A stretch of DNA of 64,000 nt, from positions 3,224,001 to 3,288,000 of the forward strand of contig CBDDLM010000004.1 of assembly GCA_965230665.1 (NCBI GenBank), given 5' to 3'. The DNA is from JAGNRR01 sp965230665. Its GTDB lineage: Bacteria > Bacteroidota > Bacteroidia > Chitinophagales > Chitinophagaceae. The notes under the pieces are model-generated. The model worked only from the letters and a program-made list of their open reading frames with translations, was not told the DNA's origin and ran no database searches. Of the stretch, positions 1 to 12,000 are shown piece after piece. Both the position numbers and the translations under genes were made by a program. Each line of letters begins with the position of its first letter. Position 1 is the stretch's first letter.

Positions 1-2
1 AT

Positions 3-1154
3 ATTGAAACAACTAAACGTGATATTCTTGAGCTAAATAACTCCGAATCACAACCGCTTTCAAGACATACTCCTGTTACATGGCAGCGAGGAAACAAGTT
101 TTATGTATTAGGTGGTATTCATGTAGATAGTCTGGGGCGTAATCATACGTTGGAAGATTTTTGGGTTTTTAATCTTGATGAAAAAACTTGGAGGCAATTA
201 TCTCAGGCTAAAGAAGATTATTGCCAACCTTTTTTGAATGTACAGCAAGATGATCTTGTTGAGAGCGAAGAGTATCAGCAACCCAATTATATTAAAGGAG
301 GGCTTGCTTGGGTGTATAATGGAGACTTATATTATTATATTTCTCTAGCAGGTGAAAGTTTCATAAATAATGCCCAAATATGGAAATATTATGCACAGGC
401 TAATAAGTGGAAATTAGTTAAAGTAAATAGAAACAATTTAGGAGAATACGGTGAGCTTGCTATGCCTGGTTATAGAACCTCTTCCGTGGTTTGGGTTGAT
501 CGTAATACCCTGTATTTATATGGCGGGTTTAGTTACAATAGTTCACGCCTGTATGGTTTGGCCAATGATACATGGAAGTTAAATTTAGAAAACTTACAAT
601 GGATAAAAATGAGTCCTGAAGAAGACTGTAAAATTTATGCTGATATTGTTTATGAGACAGAGGATAAACGTTTTAATAATCCAGGTGCAAGAATCGAAAC
701 CGCCGGATTAAGCGTTACTCAAAATAATAAAACAGAGCAATTTCTTCTAGCAGGTCTGTTAGCTCATAACGGTAAGACCGCTTATCGAAACGATGTATGG
801 AAGTTAGTTCCAGATCAGACTGAAGAAGAGACACAGAAAATCAGAGAGTATCAAGAACGGACAACAAGGAGTACTTCTTTGGAAACAAATGATTGTCCGT
901 TAAGAATCTTAACAAACACTTCGGTAAGTGAGTTGCAAATTGTTTCATCAGCAGATGTAAAAAATCTTACCATTCAGATCTATGACCTTTCTGGAAATTT
1001 AGCTGCGGAATATACTGAGGGTTATATTCAACAAGGTCAAACAATCACGATGGAACTTTCCAAACTACGAGACGGGGATTATATTGTTCAGTATGTCCTT
1101 GGGAATTCAAAAAAATGTTCTGAACGCATTATTGTAAATAATACCGCACACTAA
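3..1154 (+). CDS. Kelch-repeat protein with T9SS-like C-terminal domain (5' end cut off)
   Basis: The reading frame is open from base 3, so the window edge cuts the gene and the true start lies outside. About 384 residues remain. They contain kelch-type beta-propeller blades: a YLYGG hairpin followed by NDTWKL and a trailing tryptophan, and a later NDVWKL blade. The last 80 or so residues form a small beta domain with IQIYDLSGN and a final DYIVQYVL..ERIIV strand pair, which resembles type IX secretion type A sorting domains. I infer a secreted or surface-attached propeller protein. The stop is 12 bases before the next gene, so it probably leads the toxin-like operon downstream. The ligand is unknown. 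Confidence 0.75.
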   Translation: METTKRDILELNNSESQPLSRHTPVTWQRGNKFYVLGGIHVDSLGRNHTLEDFWVFNLDEKTWRQLSQAKEDYCQPFLNVQQDDLVESEEYQQPNYIKGGLAWVYNGDLYYYISLAGESFINNAQIWKYYAQANKWKLVKVNRNNLGEYGELAMPGYRTSSVVWVDRNTLYLYGGFSYNSSRLYGLANDTWKLNLENLQWIKMSPEEDCKIYADIVYETEDKRFNNPGARIETAGLSVTQNNKTEQFLLAGLLAHNGKTAYRNDVWKLVPDQTEEETQKIREYQERTTRSTSLETNDCPLRILTNTSVSELQIVSSADVKNLTIQIYDLSGNLAAEYTEGYIQQGQTITMELSKLRDGDYIVQYVLGNSKKCSERIIVNNTAH

Positions 1155-1166
1155 TAATTAAATTTT

Positions 1167-4100
1167 ATGAATAATATAAGTTGCAAATTAGTTGAAAGAA
1201 AAAAAGTAATCAGTTCAATACTGTTATTTCTCTTTATGGCTCAAACCGTTGTTGTATCTGCCGAACAAGTTTATAGCTTGAAGGCTTCGATGCAGTATGT
1301 TGGAACTCAACAAACGATGTCGAGTAATGATGTAATAGTGAAACAGACTAGGAGTAATACGTCTGATCGTTCCATTCAAAGTATAGAAAGAAAAGAAAGT
1401 ACTTCGGATCGTGAAGAACCTTTTGTGTTCAATCAGTCAGTTGTTAAGAAGGGAGCTTTTGATTTTGAAAAGCTTAGACAAGGGTTGGCAAACGAATTGA
1501 GAAAAAGGAACGTAATCGAAGCGAAAACAATGGCTTCGAAGGAAGATGTGACTAAGACGATTAATCTATTAGTAGGCAAAAAAGAACAACTAAATACCAA
1601 GATAGATCAACTGGAAAAAGGTATGAAGAAAGATGTGGTATTGGCCAGTGCGGATGATGATTTAAGCTACCTTGAAAGTAGCGTTCCTTCAGATCTAGAA
1701 AATGAATTAGCTGAAGAGGAGGAAGCTTTTGGCTCCAATGACGAATTAGTTACCGTTACAAGTGAAGCAGATTTTATGGGTGCTTTGGAAGAAGAACAAG
1801 GTGTTGTCAACGAGGGTGAACAAGCAATAGATACTGATGAAGTATTATTTGCGGATGCTGGAGAACCAGTTGCTCAGGATATAGAAGAAGATCTGGAACA
1901 AGAGCAGTTGCCGAACGAAAGTGCGCCTATAGAGTCTGATGAAGATATTGATATCGATTTAGAAGCCAAGGGACCTCAAACTCCAGAGTTCAGCAGTTTT
2001 GAGTCTGTTAGTGCGGATAAAATGGTCAATCCATATACAGGTGATTTAACTTATTCCTTACCTGTATTAGAAGTGCCTGGTGCGCATAATGGAGGTTATG
2101 CTGTAGCCTTAGCATACCATAGTGGCTCAGGTCCCAATGATGAAGCTTCTTGGGTCGGACATGGTTGGAATTTAAATCCAGGTGTTATTAATCGAATTAA
2201 AAAAGGCTTTCCTGATGATATCAAAAAGCGCGATGTTGAATACATTAACGACACAGAACCGAATAATACAATTTCCTTTGCGCCAAGTTTAGGGGTAGAA
2301 GCCTTTTCTTTAAATGCTAGTTTTACAAAGAAATATTCTTATAATAACTTTAAAGGGTTTAGTGGTGGTTACTCCATTGGGTTATCGGCTGGTTCATTAG
2401 GTTTAGCTTGGACCATGGAAGATGGTAAAGGATCTTTTTCACCTCATGTAAATGTATTTAGATTACTAGGTGGAGCGAAAAGCATCTTAAAACTAGATAA
2501 TAAGAATAAGGAAGCTCCTTCTAATTGGGCCCGAGTTGCAAAACATAGTATTCAGTCTGCAGATAAGTTTTTGGGGCAGTTGAATGGAGGGCTTTTTAAT
2601 TATGGGATAACGCTTTTGTCTGATCAGGGAGGTGCTAGTAATGTGACTGAGTTTACAGGTACAAGTGAATCTTTTGATGCTGGTATGGCAACCGATATTC
2701 CTTTTTTAGTAACAGGGATATCAGGAAGTGTAAAAGGAACTCGAACAATACAAAGACCAGTGGCCTATAAAACACGACAGGCCTATGGTTATCTTTACTC
2801 CGATAAAACCTACCAAAGTACGAACTCCGCTGAGAATCCCGGTAATAATGATATCATGGATTATCATGTAGAGAAGAACGGAACTTATTCAAAGCGTGAT
2901 AATTACCTACCGATTCCTTTTGCCGATGTAGATGTTTACAATGTTTCGTCCGAAGGTATTTCTGGTGGTTTTCGTGCCTTCTGGAATAAGCCTACCATGA
3001 TGTTCCCTCCTGGTGCTCAAAGTAGTTCTACCCATTCCTATAAACATGTTCAAGGGCATATTGGTACAACCGTAGGTGCGGGATGGTCTAAAAGTAGTGG
3101 CCACACCAATATTCAAAATTCTCATAACTGGGCTGATAATGCTAACACCGACGATTTTAAAGCAAAGATTGATCGTATAGATTTTCCTAATGCTACCGTC
3201 GCTATACATGAAGATGAACCTTATCAGTTTCGTTTCTTCTCGGACATGGGTGGGAGTGTCATATTGGATGATTACTTCGGAGCTATGAGTATGTCAACCA
3301 CACCAAGTATTGGTACTGGAGGAGCTGCTAACTATAAACAAAAAACGGGGCATACGCTTGAAGGTAAAGGGCGAGTAGGACGTAAGACGTTTATTGATTA
3401 TCATACGAATGAATACCTAAATAATCAAGCGAGTTCAACCAGTCCGATGCGTACCTTCGAAGGTGCTTACTCGGGATCGAGTTCACAATACGCTAGTTAC
3501 ATTGATCGATCTGATCCTAGCATCGCGGAACATATTGGAGAGTTTTCTATTACGAATCCGAATGGAGTTAATTATGTGTATGCCCTACCAGTATATAACC
3601 GCTATGAAAAAAGTATAAGCTATAATATTGATGAGAATAACATTTTACCAGGAACACCAAGTACACCATTAATAGCTGATATCAATTATAGCATACAGGC
3701 TAATCCAAGAAAAATTGGAGAGCGACATCAATATGCTTACCCTGCATATTATTTATTAACCAGTATAAGGAGTGATAATTATGCCGATCTAAATAATAAT
3801 TATCTATTAGATGAAGATGATTTAGGAGGTTATACGAAATTTACGTACAATCAGGTATACGGAAGTACAATTAAGAATTTGGGGGCCAATTGGTATAATT
3901 GGCGAACCCCCTTTACTGGTTTAAATTATAATCAAGGGAAATTAAGTTCTAATAAAGATAATTATGGATCTTATGCAAGTGGGGAGAAAGAAATGTATAA
4001 TGTGAAGACAATTGAAACCAAAACGCATATTGCTGTTTTCGTAACCAATAAATCCACCACCTTTAATTTTAATGGAGTCAACTTACCCAATACTGCTGGT

Positions 4101-7100
4101 ACAGGAGATGATCGTTTGGATGGGTTGAGTGCCAATTTAAACGAATTTGGTGTTGCTAAGGGGGAGCCGCAGGCAACAGGCCAAGTAACTCGTACGCCTG
4201 AATTTTTGGAAAAAATTATCCTTTTTGCCAAACCTGTTGATGCTAGTGGAGCAACGGCTTCTAGCTATAAAGTTTTGAAAACGGTTCGGTTTGCATATGA
4301 CTATTCGATTTGGCCTAATTCACCTGGGGTGTTGCAAACGACTGCAGTTCCTAATGCAGGTAAGTTGACCTTGAAAAAAGTTTGGGTAGAGGATGAAGAA
4401 GTAAAAAATGCAAGAGTAAGTCCTTATAAGTTTGACTATACTTATTCTACGACAAATACACCTTATCCTAGTCGCTATAGTAATCTAGCTACTTTCTATA
4501 ATGGGAAAAATCAAACACCAGACTATCTTACTGAAAACGGAAACAATGTAGATGCATGGGGAGAGTATATGGATAATGGTTTCGTTAACCGTTCTGAGTT
4601 AAGACCCTTTACTCCACAAAACCCATCGGCCACTTTTGACCCTTCAGCATGGCAATTGAAACAAATTAAAGTACCTACAGGTGCTACCATTCAAGTGCAA
4701 TATGAGCAGGATGACTATTCTTATGTGCAAGATAAAAAGGCCAATGTATTAATGCCATTGTCCTCTAGTTCAAATGATGCTGATAATATCTATTCTATCG
4801 ATTTACAAAGTTTATACCCTGGTATTACAACAGCTGAGGGTACGGCCTATGCTCAGATGTTGAATAATTATTTTGATGCTAACAATCCTTACATCTATTT
4901 TAAATTTCTTTATAAACTCCGTGCGGATGCGCCAGCTTCATCCAATCTGCCACTTACAAAAGATAATTGTAATAATGAATATATCTCGGGTTATGTGAAG
5001 TATGGTCATGCGCAATGGACGAACGGAAAGTTGCAAATCGTGTTGGTAAACGCGTCGTCTCCTAATCCGCCTACTACGGCGAATATTGCTTTCCCAACGA
5101 ACAATTATAAGTTTCCTAAGAATGTTTGTTTGGATTTTTATAAAACGGAAACGGGCTATCAAGCAGGAGAGTGTGTGCCAGTAATGGACTTTGGGAGTTC
5201 TTTAATGGGTATGGCGAATAATTTCAATTACCTCATGGTTCAACAGATGAAAAATTATGTTGGAAGATCTACGATATGCGGTGCTATCAATACAGAACTT
5301 TCTTATTTTAAGTTACCGATCGATCCTCGAATTATGACAAAGCGAGGAGGTGGCCTCCGTGTAAAAAGGCTTCTACGTTATGACAAAGGTTTGCAAGCAT
5401 CAGGTGATGATAAAGCATTATATGGTGTTGAATATACCTATAATATTAGTCCAACTAGTGAATTGAGTTCGGGAGTTGCCGCCAATGAGCCACCTGAGAT
5501 GAGAGAAGAAAATGCTTTAGTGGATTTCCTTCAAAAAAGACAAAGCCAGAAGTGGTATCAGAAAGCATTAGCTGGTGTAGATCGTGAGCAATTCGAAGGC
5601 CCATATGGAGAGAGTGCCTTACCACCTGCTTCTGTTGGTTATTCGGCTGTGCAAATTAAGAATATTCATACGGCCACATTGGCGAAAACGGATGACGGAA
5701 TTAATGTATATGAATATTATACCGCTAAGGATTATCCTTACGATGCCCCAGCTGCTTTCTTAGCGAATAGACCCTTTTTCTATAATAGCAGAAAATGGGA
5801 GTATGATAAGACTAAATTCTACCTTGGATTATTCCGTCATGAAGTAAGAAGTGATCACCGGGCGGCTCAATCCTACTATCAAGTGATTTATAATATAGCG
5901 GGTAACCCTAAATCTGAATCTAAGTATATGGGGACAGATTTAAGTATACCTCCTGTATATCAGAAAATATATTCCTATTACGAACCTGGAGAGAAAATTC
6001 CATTACAGACCGAAGTGGTAAGCAATGTGAAAGAAAACAATTATCTAGGGGTCAATATGGAAATTGTAGCTGAGCGTAAAAGAACAATTACTAGACATCT
6101 ATCTAAGGATTTTAATCTAGACTTCGGTCTACCTCTTTTATGGCCTCCGATCCCTCCTTCTGGCGGTGCCATTTTATGGAAGACTGAAAATAATGGAGAC
6201 TTGAGCACATTAGTTGCGAACAAAACAACCTATTTGCCAGTTGTGTTGAAATCAGTTGAGGAAATTAAGAATGGAATTAATAACAAATCTGACAACATAA
6301 CTTTTAATAAATACTCTGGAAGTGCCGTGGTGGTAAAAACGTTTGATGATTTTCAAAGTCCATTAAATAATGGAACGATACCAGCCGAGTACTATGCCTA
6401 TTCACAGCCTGCTCATATGCACTATCCAAACTTTAATCAAAAAGCATTTAACCAAAATAAACAAATTTTAGTAGGTGGTACAGTAAGTACGGGAGGTGTA
6501 TTAACATTTAATGCAAATACAGATCATTTAGTTGTAGGCGATTTACTAGAATTATATAAAGCCTCTGGTCAAGTTGAAGATCGAGTTTATATCACAAACA
6601 AGAATTCTGCGGCCTCTTTTGATGTAGAAAGGTATGATGGGACTATTAGTGCAAGCATACCATTTGTATTTGCCAAGGTAATTAAATCAGGTTATACAAA
6701 TAATGCGGATCAGATTGTCGGAAATATGGTGACCTACGGAAAAATTCCGTCAAATTTTTCTGGGCCTTCTACCTTAACGGGAGCCTATTTAACCAATTTG
6801 TTCAATACCTCAGGTTTTAGTACGACTTCGGGTGTACAAATTAATCTAGGACAATTTGGAAATATCATGCAAAGTACTTGGACCTGTTCGCCGAGTTATT
6901 GTAGTAATACAGATTTGATTTATGAAAGTTATATCCCTACGAGTGCTCCTACTGAATTGTATCTCATTAAATACAATCCACTCAATTGTTATTCAGTAAC
7001 TGGCCCAATGACCATTGATCCATTAATACTAAGCTCTCCAGATTATGATTATATGTCCGCTGGTTTGGCTGGTGCAAGTCTTCCCAAGGGTGTGTTAGGC

Positions 7101-8324
7101 TTTATCCATTTAGGTCAAGTTGGTGGCACATTTACCTGTAGTTTGAGTGGTTCGAATTTCACTTGTAATTATCAGGGTACTGGCTCTGAGTCATCTTTTA
7201 ATGAAGAATTATTTGATGCTGGTAACTTATTGTCAAATGTAATTTCATTGCAAAGCTCTACATTTAAGCACGATTGGGATTATACAAAGCTGACAGACTA
7301 TAAGGCCCTTCCAGGTGTTGCCTTAAGCAATAATTTTAGTAGGAATAAACTGGGTAGTTGGGGCATTGAAGATTCTTATATGTATAAAAAGGATCGGGAT
7401 AAAGCCTATACCGACCCAGCTGCTCGAAACTACAATTCAGGAATGTTTGAGTATGCTTATTTGGGTTGGAATGATCATACGACTGATCCAAGTTGGGTAT
7501 TGAAATCCAAAGTATTGAACTATTCTCCGCATGGAGAGGTGATTGATGAAGAAGATGCGATTGAAGTGCCATCCTCTGTACATTATACAGTTGGTAAGAC
7601 TATGCCAGGTGTCGTAGCGAGTAACGCTAAGCACAATTCAGTATTTTTCGAAAGTTTTGAAGATATGACCTCGTTGGCAGCAGTTCAGGCAAAATACTCT
7701 GGCGTTTATGGGTTTGCCCCGAACTATGGTATTGATGTAAACTTTGCGTCTTCAGGTAAGAATACATTAGAGTTGAAGAAATCTACAGGATATGTTGAAA
7801 TACCATATGAGAGTACAGATGATTATGATAATAGTAATAACAATATTCTAGTAAGATACTGGTGCAGCACTTGGCCGACATTCGATGAGGCAGCAAATGG
7901 TGCTATTGTACCCAATGATGGTTGTAATATAGAATTTAGAACAAATGGTTCTTTAACCAGTACACATAACCCTACAAAAATTGCCACAGTCGGAAGCTGG
8001 TGTTTGTTTGAAGTTGTCATCCCTGGTTTGTACTATAATCCTTCGAATACAGACGTATATACCATGAGAATCAAACCTGTTAATAAGGATGTATTTATTG
8101 ATGATATCCGATATCAACCCATGGAGAGTACTATGAAAGCTTATGTCTATGATGCTCGTCGGAAAAGGTTACTTGCTGAGTTGAATGATGATCATATGCC
8201 TATTAAATATGTATATAATAAAGAAGGTAAGTTGGTTAGAAGGATCGTTTGGACTGAAAAAGGTGCTAAGGTGATTGAAGAGAAGTATAAGAATAGTGGC
8301 TTTAAAGAAACCAGACCACAGTAA
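1167..8324 (+). CDS. Giant exported protein with SpvB/TcB-like N-terminal module
   Basis: The 2385-residue product starts with a basic stretch and a hydrophobic signal peptide (about residues 1-33). A charged, highly acidic linker rich in Glu and Asp follows (about 150-275). Around residues 285-345 it has VNPYTGDLTYSLPV, GGYAVALAYHSG and WVGHGWNLNPGVINR. These match the pattern of the SpvB domain of Salmonella SpvB and Tc-toxin B subunits (a symmetric G..SIPI..PPG..L.YNS..G..G.GW.L...I.R). The long middle is beta-rich. The last 80 residues contain YD-like repeats (YVYDARRKRLLAEL, YVYNKEGKLVRRI). I infer a shell or cocoon partner of the RHS protein encoded two genes downstream. No catalytic motif was recognised. 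No T9SS domain is visible at the C-terminus, so export is probably by Sec. Confidence 0.7.
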   Translation: MNNISCKLVERKKVISSILLFLFMAQTVVVSAEQVYSLKASMQYVGTQQTMSSNDVIVKQTRSNTSDRSIQSIERKESTSDREEPFVFNQSVVKKGAFDFEKLRQGLANELRKRNVIEAKTMASKEDVTKTINLLVGKKEQLNTKIDQLEKGMKKDVVLASADDDLSYLESSVPSDLENELAEEEEAFGSNDELVTVTSEADFMGALEEEQGVVNEGEQAIDTDEVLFADAGEPVAQDIEEDLEQEQLPNESAPIESDEDIDIDLEAKGPQTPEFSSFESVSADKMVNPYTGDLTYSLPVLEVPGAHNGGYAVALAYHSGSGPNDEASWVGHGWNLNPGVINRIKKGFPDDIKKRDVEYINDTEPNNTISFAPSLGVEAFSLNASFTKKYSYNNFKGFSGGYSIGLSAGSLGLAWTMEDGKGSFSPHVNVFRLLGGAKSILKLDNKNKEAPSNWARVAKHSIQSADKFLGQLNGGLFNYGITLLSDQGGASNVTEFTGTSESFDAGMATDIPFLVTGISGSVKGTRTIQRPVAYKTRQAYGYLYSDKTYQSTNSAENPGNNDIMDYHVEKNGTYSKRDNYLPIPFADVDVYNVSSEGISGGFRAFWNKPTMMFPPGAQSSSTHSYKHVQGHIGTTVGAGWSKSSGHTNIQNSHNWADNANTDDFKAKIDRIDFPNATVAIHEDEPYQFRFFSDMGGSVILDDYFGAMSMSTTPSIGTGGAANYKQKTGHTLEGKGRVGRKTFIDYHTNEYLNNQASSTSPMRTFEGAYSGSSSQYASYIDRSDPSIAEHIGEFSITNPNGVNYVYALPVYNRYEKSISYNIDENNILPGTPSTPLIADINYSIQANPRKIGERHQYAYPAYYLLTSIRSDNYADLNNNYLLDEDDLGGYTKFTYNQVYGSTIKNLGANWYNWRTPFTGLNYNQGKLSSNKDNYGSYASGEKEMYNVKTIETKTHIAVFVTNKSTTFNFNGVNLPNTAGTGDDRLDGLSANLNEFGVAKGEPQATGQVTRTPEFLEKIILFAKPVDASGATASSYKVLKTVRFAYDYSIWPNSPGVLQTTAVPNAGKLTLKKVWVEDEEVKNARVSPYKFDYTYSTTNTPYPSRYSNLATFYNGKNQTPDYLTENGNNVDAWGEYMDNGFVNRSELRPFTPQNPSATFDPSAWQLKQIKVPTGATIQVQYEQDDYSYVQDKKANVLMPLSSSSNDADNIYSIDLQSLYPGITTAEGTAYAQMLNNYFDANNPYIYFKFLYKLRADAPASSNLPLTKDNCNNEYISGYVKYGHAQWTNGKLQIVLVNASSPNPPTTANIAFPTNNYKFPKNVCLDFYKTETGYQAGECVPVMDFGSSLMGMANNFNYLMVQQMKNYVGRSTICGAINTELSYFKLPIDPRIMTKRGGGLRVKRLLRYDKGLQASGDDKALYGVEYTYNISPTSELSSGVAANEPPEMREENALVDFLQKRQSQKWYQKALAGVDREQFEGPYGESALPPASVGYSAVQIKNIHTATLAKTDDGINVYEYYTAKDYPYDAPAAFLANRPFFYNSRKWEYDKTKFYLGLFRHEVRSDHRAAQSYYQVIYNIAGNPKSESKYMGTDLSIPPVYQKIYSYYEPGEKIPLQTEVVSNVKENNYLGVNMEIVAERKRTITRHLSKDFNLDFGLPLLWPPIPPSGGAILWKTENNGDLSTLVANKTTYLPVVLKSVEEIKNGINNKSDNITFNKYSGSAVVVKTFDDFQSPLNNGTIPAEYYAYSQPAHMHYPNFNQKAFNQNKQILVGGTVSTGGVLTFNANTDHLVVGDLLELYKASGQVEDRVYITNKNSAASFDVERYDGTISASIPFVFAKVIKSGYTNNADQIVGNMVTYGKIPSNFSGPSTLTGAYLTNLFNTSGFSTTSGVQINLGQFGNIMQSTWTCSPSYCSNTDLIYESYIPTSAPTELYLIKYNPLNCYSVTGPMTIDPLILSSPDYDYMSAGLAGASLPKGVLGFIHLGQVGGTFTCSLSGSNFTCNYQGTGSESSFNEELFDAGNLLSNVISLQSSTFKHDWDYTKLTDYKALPGVALSNNFSRNKLGSWGIEDSYMYKKDRDKAYTDPAARNYNSGMFEYAYLGWNDHTTDPSWVLKSKVLNYSPHGEVIDEEDAIEVPSSVHYTVGKTMPGVVASNAKHNSVFFESFEDMTSLAAVQAKYSGVYGFAPNYGIDVNFASSGKNTLELKKSTGYVEIPYESTDDYDNSNNNILVRYWCSTWPTFDEAANGAIVPNDGCNIEFRTNGSLTSTHNPTKIATVGSWCLFEVVIPGLYYNPSNTDVYTMRIKPVNKDVFIDDIRYQPMESTMKAYVYDARRKRLLAELNDDHMPIKYVYNKEGKLVRRIVWTEKGAKVIEEKYKNSGFKETRPQ

Positions 8325-8333
8325 AGAAAGGGT

Positions 8334-9080
8334 ATGGGAAATCAGATAAATATCATTTCACTTTTTACGTTGATGGCATTGTTATGTTGTTCAGAGAGTG
8401 TGTTGGCTAAAGAGGGCGCTAAAAATGTCCAATTAGTAAAAGGTATTTTAGAACGGCTACATACAAACTATTTGGAGATCAAACCAAAAGATAAGCCTTT
8501 CGAGATCATTACAAGGGTTACGGCTATTCAGAATCCGAAACATAATAATACGGATTCTACTCGTATAGATACGACGCAGGTCGTGACGCGTACGTGGGTA
8601 AACCATGCTTTTACTGTATTAAGTTCAGAAGAGGGAACGCTTTATTATAATCGCAATCAGGTGTTACAAATTGATCGATTGGCTCAATCTATAGAATTAA
8701 GAAACTCACTTCCTGATAGTGCGTTACGCTATCAAACGAAAGTAATTCGCTCGCAATATACTTCTATGATTGATAGCCTGACAGATGGGAATTGGATACT
8801 CAATGACAATTTACTAACGATTACAAAACAATTTGACTATAAGGGAGAAGCTGCTCTGGCTGCTCAGATAGCACATGTTGAAATTGTAGTGGATATCGAA
8901 AAGAGACAGGCAGTTCGTTTGGTCACTACATATAAAAACCATGTATTGGATAAATCTATAACAGAGTATGAATATGTTTCTTCGCCTAGAAAGGAACAGT
9001 TTCCATCTCTTAAGGAATTGAAAAAAGATCCAACATTTAAGCAATACACATTTGAGAATCTAACAGTTAAAAAGAGATAA
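8334..9080 (+). CDS. Small exported protein between the SpvB-like and RHS genes, function unknown
   Basis: The 248-residue protein has an N-terminal hydrophobic segment ending near VLAKEG, fitting a Sec signal peptide. The rest alternates short beta-like segments with charged loops, and no known family was recognised. It sits 9 bases after the giant gene and 2 bases before the RHS gene, so all three are almost certainly co-transcribed and possibly translationally coupled. Its place between two giant partners suggests a periplasmic chaperone or assembly factor, but that is inference from position only. A LolA-like fold is another possibility that I cannot demonstrate by eye. Confidence 0.65.
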   Translation: MGNQINIISLFTLMALLCCSESVLAKEGAKNVQLVKGILERLHTNYLEIKPKDKPFEIITRVTAIQNPKHNNTDSTRIDTTQVVTRTWVNHAFTVLSSEEGTLYYNRNQVLQIDRLAQSIELRNSLPDSALRYQTKVIRSQYTSMIDSLTDGNWILNDNLLTITKQFDYKGEAALAAQIAHVEIVVDIEKRQAVRLVTTYKNHVLDKSITEYEYVSSPRKEQFPSLKELKKDPTFKQYTFENLTVKKR

Positions 9081-9082
9081 TT

Positions 9083-12000
9083 ATGGTAATACGTATTAAA
9101 AAATTAGGAAGTCTTTTAGGGGTATTGGTTTTTCTATGTTTAGGATTTTTGGCTCATGGTCAGACCCAGAATCTATCCTTTGTTAAAGCTGCTCCGGTCG
9201 CTGGTCCTCCTTTGGCCGAGAAGTTGGTGTTGAATGATTTAACAGAGTGTGGGACATCGGGTAGTAATTTATGTACGAGTGGAACCGAGTATAAGAAGTT
9301 TAATTTAGTTTATCGGATTCGTATTGTCGATCCATTTCAGGGGATTTATACTCCAGGTCGCCATGCCTACAGTGTTACGCTTAATCTTCGGAGTCAGTTT
9401 GTAAATTGTTTGAATGTTTCCAACATAATCGATATGAGTCCTGCTCCAGGTTTACAGACGTCTGCAACGGTTACCTTAGGTGGTAATGGGGTTGCCGATC
9501 CTGTTACAGAGGCTACGATTACGATTCCTATGGAGGAGGGGGTTGATTTTTATAATCAAGCTTCTGCAGGTCAACCTTCATTAAAGGGTAACTATATTTC
9601 AACGACAGTACCATCTTTAGTCGCTACTGGTATTACGGTACAATATGTTGAGATTCGCGGTGAGATTGAGGAGGTTGAGAGCAAGCGTGCATTTGCTACG
9701 ACTGGTCAGACGGTTAGTTTGATAAAACCTGTAGCGATACCTGGTAGTAATAAAGTAAAGTTTAGTTGGAGTGGTTGTCCTGATCGTACGTATCAGTTAC
9801 AGTTATTAAAGATGTATAATAATGATCCTACAAAGACAACCGAGACAGATATTATGGTTGATTATGGCGATTTTCATTATTATGATAATAAGCATATTTG
9901 GAATGAATCCTTTATGATCAATGTAAATGGTACGACGAAGGATTTGACCTTGCCGAATGGTAATGGGTTTTATATTTGGCGTGTTCGAGGTTTAAATGAT
10001 CAAGAATCGGGAGGGGAAGGTAATCCTAACAATTGGGGTCCTTGGTCAGCGATGTATCCGCCCTTTTTAACGAGTGTACCGATTAATATTACGCAGGCTA
10101 ATATAGCTTCGGAGAATAGTATCTTCTATTACAATCAATTTGATGATGACAAGAACTGGGTCTATAGTCGTTCCTTTATAGAAGGTCAATCTCTTCGAAC
10201 GCTGAGTGAACATAAAGAGACGATCATAGGCGAATCGATTTCTTATGTCAATGGTTTGGGTATGGTGAAGCAATCTCAGAAGATGAATAATCATTACAAT
10301 GAGTCTATCGCTAATGAGACGTTTCAAGATTATGTGGGTCGTGATGTATTGCATACTTTGGCAGCGCCAACGGGTCGGAGTTATTTAGGCTTTGTAGATA
10401 ATTTTAATGCAGGATATAATCCTGATGATTTTGATATTGCGACGACGCGTAAGGATCCCAATCCTTTACCAGCAAATTCTGTTGTATCGACTTATTATTC
10501 AGATTTAAATACGGATGTTAATGTACCGAATGCTGATGGTTATGCTTTTAGTCGTGTACGTTTTGATCGTTCATCTTTAAGTGAGGTGATTGAGACGAGT
10601 AAGGCAGGAGATGTATTACGGATTAATTCGACGAGTTCTCGAACAGATCGTATGTTTATTGGTGATGTTGCTGATATAGAATTGGTTCGCGTGTTTGGAT
10701 CTGAGGCTCCTCGTCCAGAGCATGTAATCAAGAAAGTGACTATTGATGGGAATCAAACGGTTAATGTTGCTTATATCGAGAAGACGGGTAAGACGATTGC
10801 TACTTGTTTAAGTTTACCGACAGCGCAAAATTTAGAGCCATTGGCATCGGCTACTAATCTGGCACCTGTACAGATTTCTCATAAGCTGATCGGAGGTAGT
10901 CCTAGTGCAGTACCGAATGAGGTGGTATCGAGTAAGGTTTTGGTTTTTGCCAAGCCAACGACGACTTTGAATTTTAATTATAAGCTGGAACAAAAGACGA
11001 TAGATTATTTATGTAATACAGAGTGTAAATCATGTGATTATGAAGTTGAGTTTAAGTTAGTAGATGCAGATGATCCACAGGGTTCAGTTTGGGCTAATTC
11101 AGTTACGATTGACCCTACAAATTTACCCTGTGAGGATGTGCCAGTTGGTTTGGGTGGTGTTGATTTTGATGATCCTGGTAATGTTTCAGTAACCATACCT
11201 GCTGGTAAATATATTTTAACGAAGCGGGTTAAGTTGAAGAATTTAAATGGGAATACGACTTTAAAATATATTGATGTTTATGTAAATGATTTGCTTCAAA
11301 CGATCGATGCTAATATTTATAGTACAACAGCGAATTGGGTTGTTTGTGATGCATTGGGTGCACCGATCACTTCACTTCCAAATATAAGTGTAGGGGATTT
11401 GAATACGAAACTAAGTAATCAATTATTAAAAGGTCCTAATGGGGTTTATGCGATGTTGGGTATTAATGCGACGTCTCCCAATTTAGAAACTCGGATTATC
11501 AAATTAGATCCTTATATATCGGGTGCTAGTGAAGGTACAGGTTGTGATATGGAGTTAGTATTTCATATTACTCCTTGTGAGGAGGTGACCTGTCCTGAGC
11601 CAAATGTATTTGCGAATGATTTGATTGATTATTTTAGTCAGGAGATTACGGCTTATAATAGTGCATCACCTGCCCCTTGTACGACTTTGTCTACAACGCT
11701 TACAGATCATTTTATTATTTATAACGAGGCTTATAAACTAGATGTAGGAGGTGGTCAGAATCTAGCTTTGACGGGTCCTGATATGGTAACGGTTATAGAG
11801 AATATGATTTATGATCATAACAATCAGAATGTAGCAGATGATGTGGGTAAGAATTTTGCTTGTGAGAATATTAAGAAAGCTTGGGAGTTAGCGGTAGAAG
11901 CATATTTAGATCGCGAGAAAGATAAGTGTCAGAATGCATCTTCTGTTACAGCCACGATCACGAATGACTTTTTAGATTTCTTCTTTACGTTTATCGGTTA

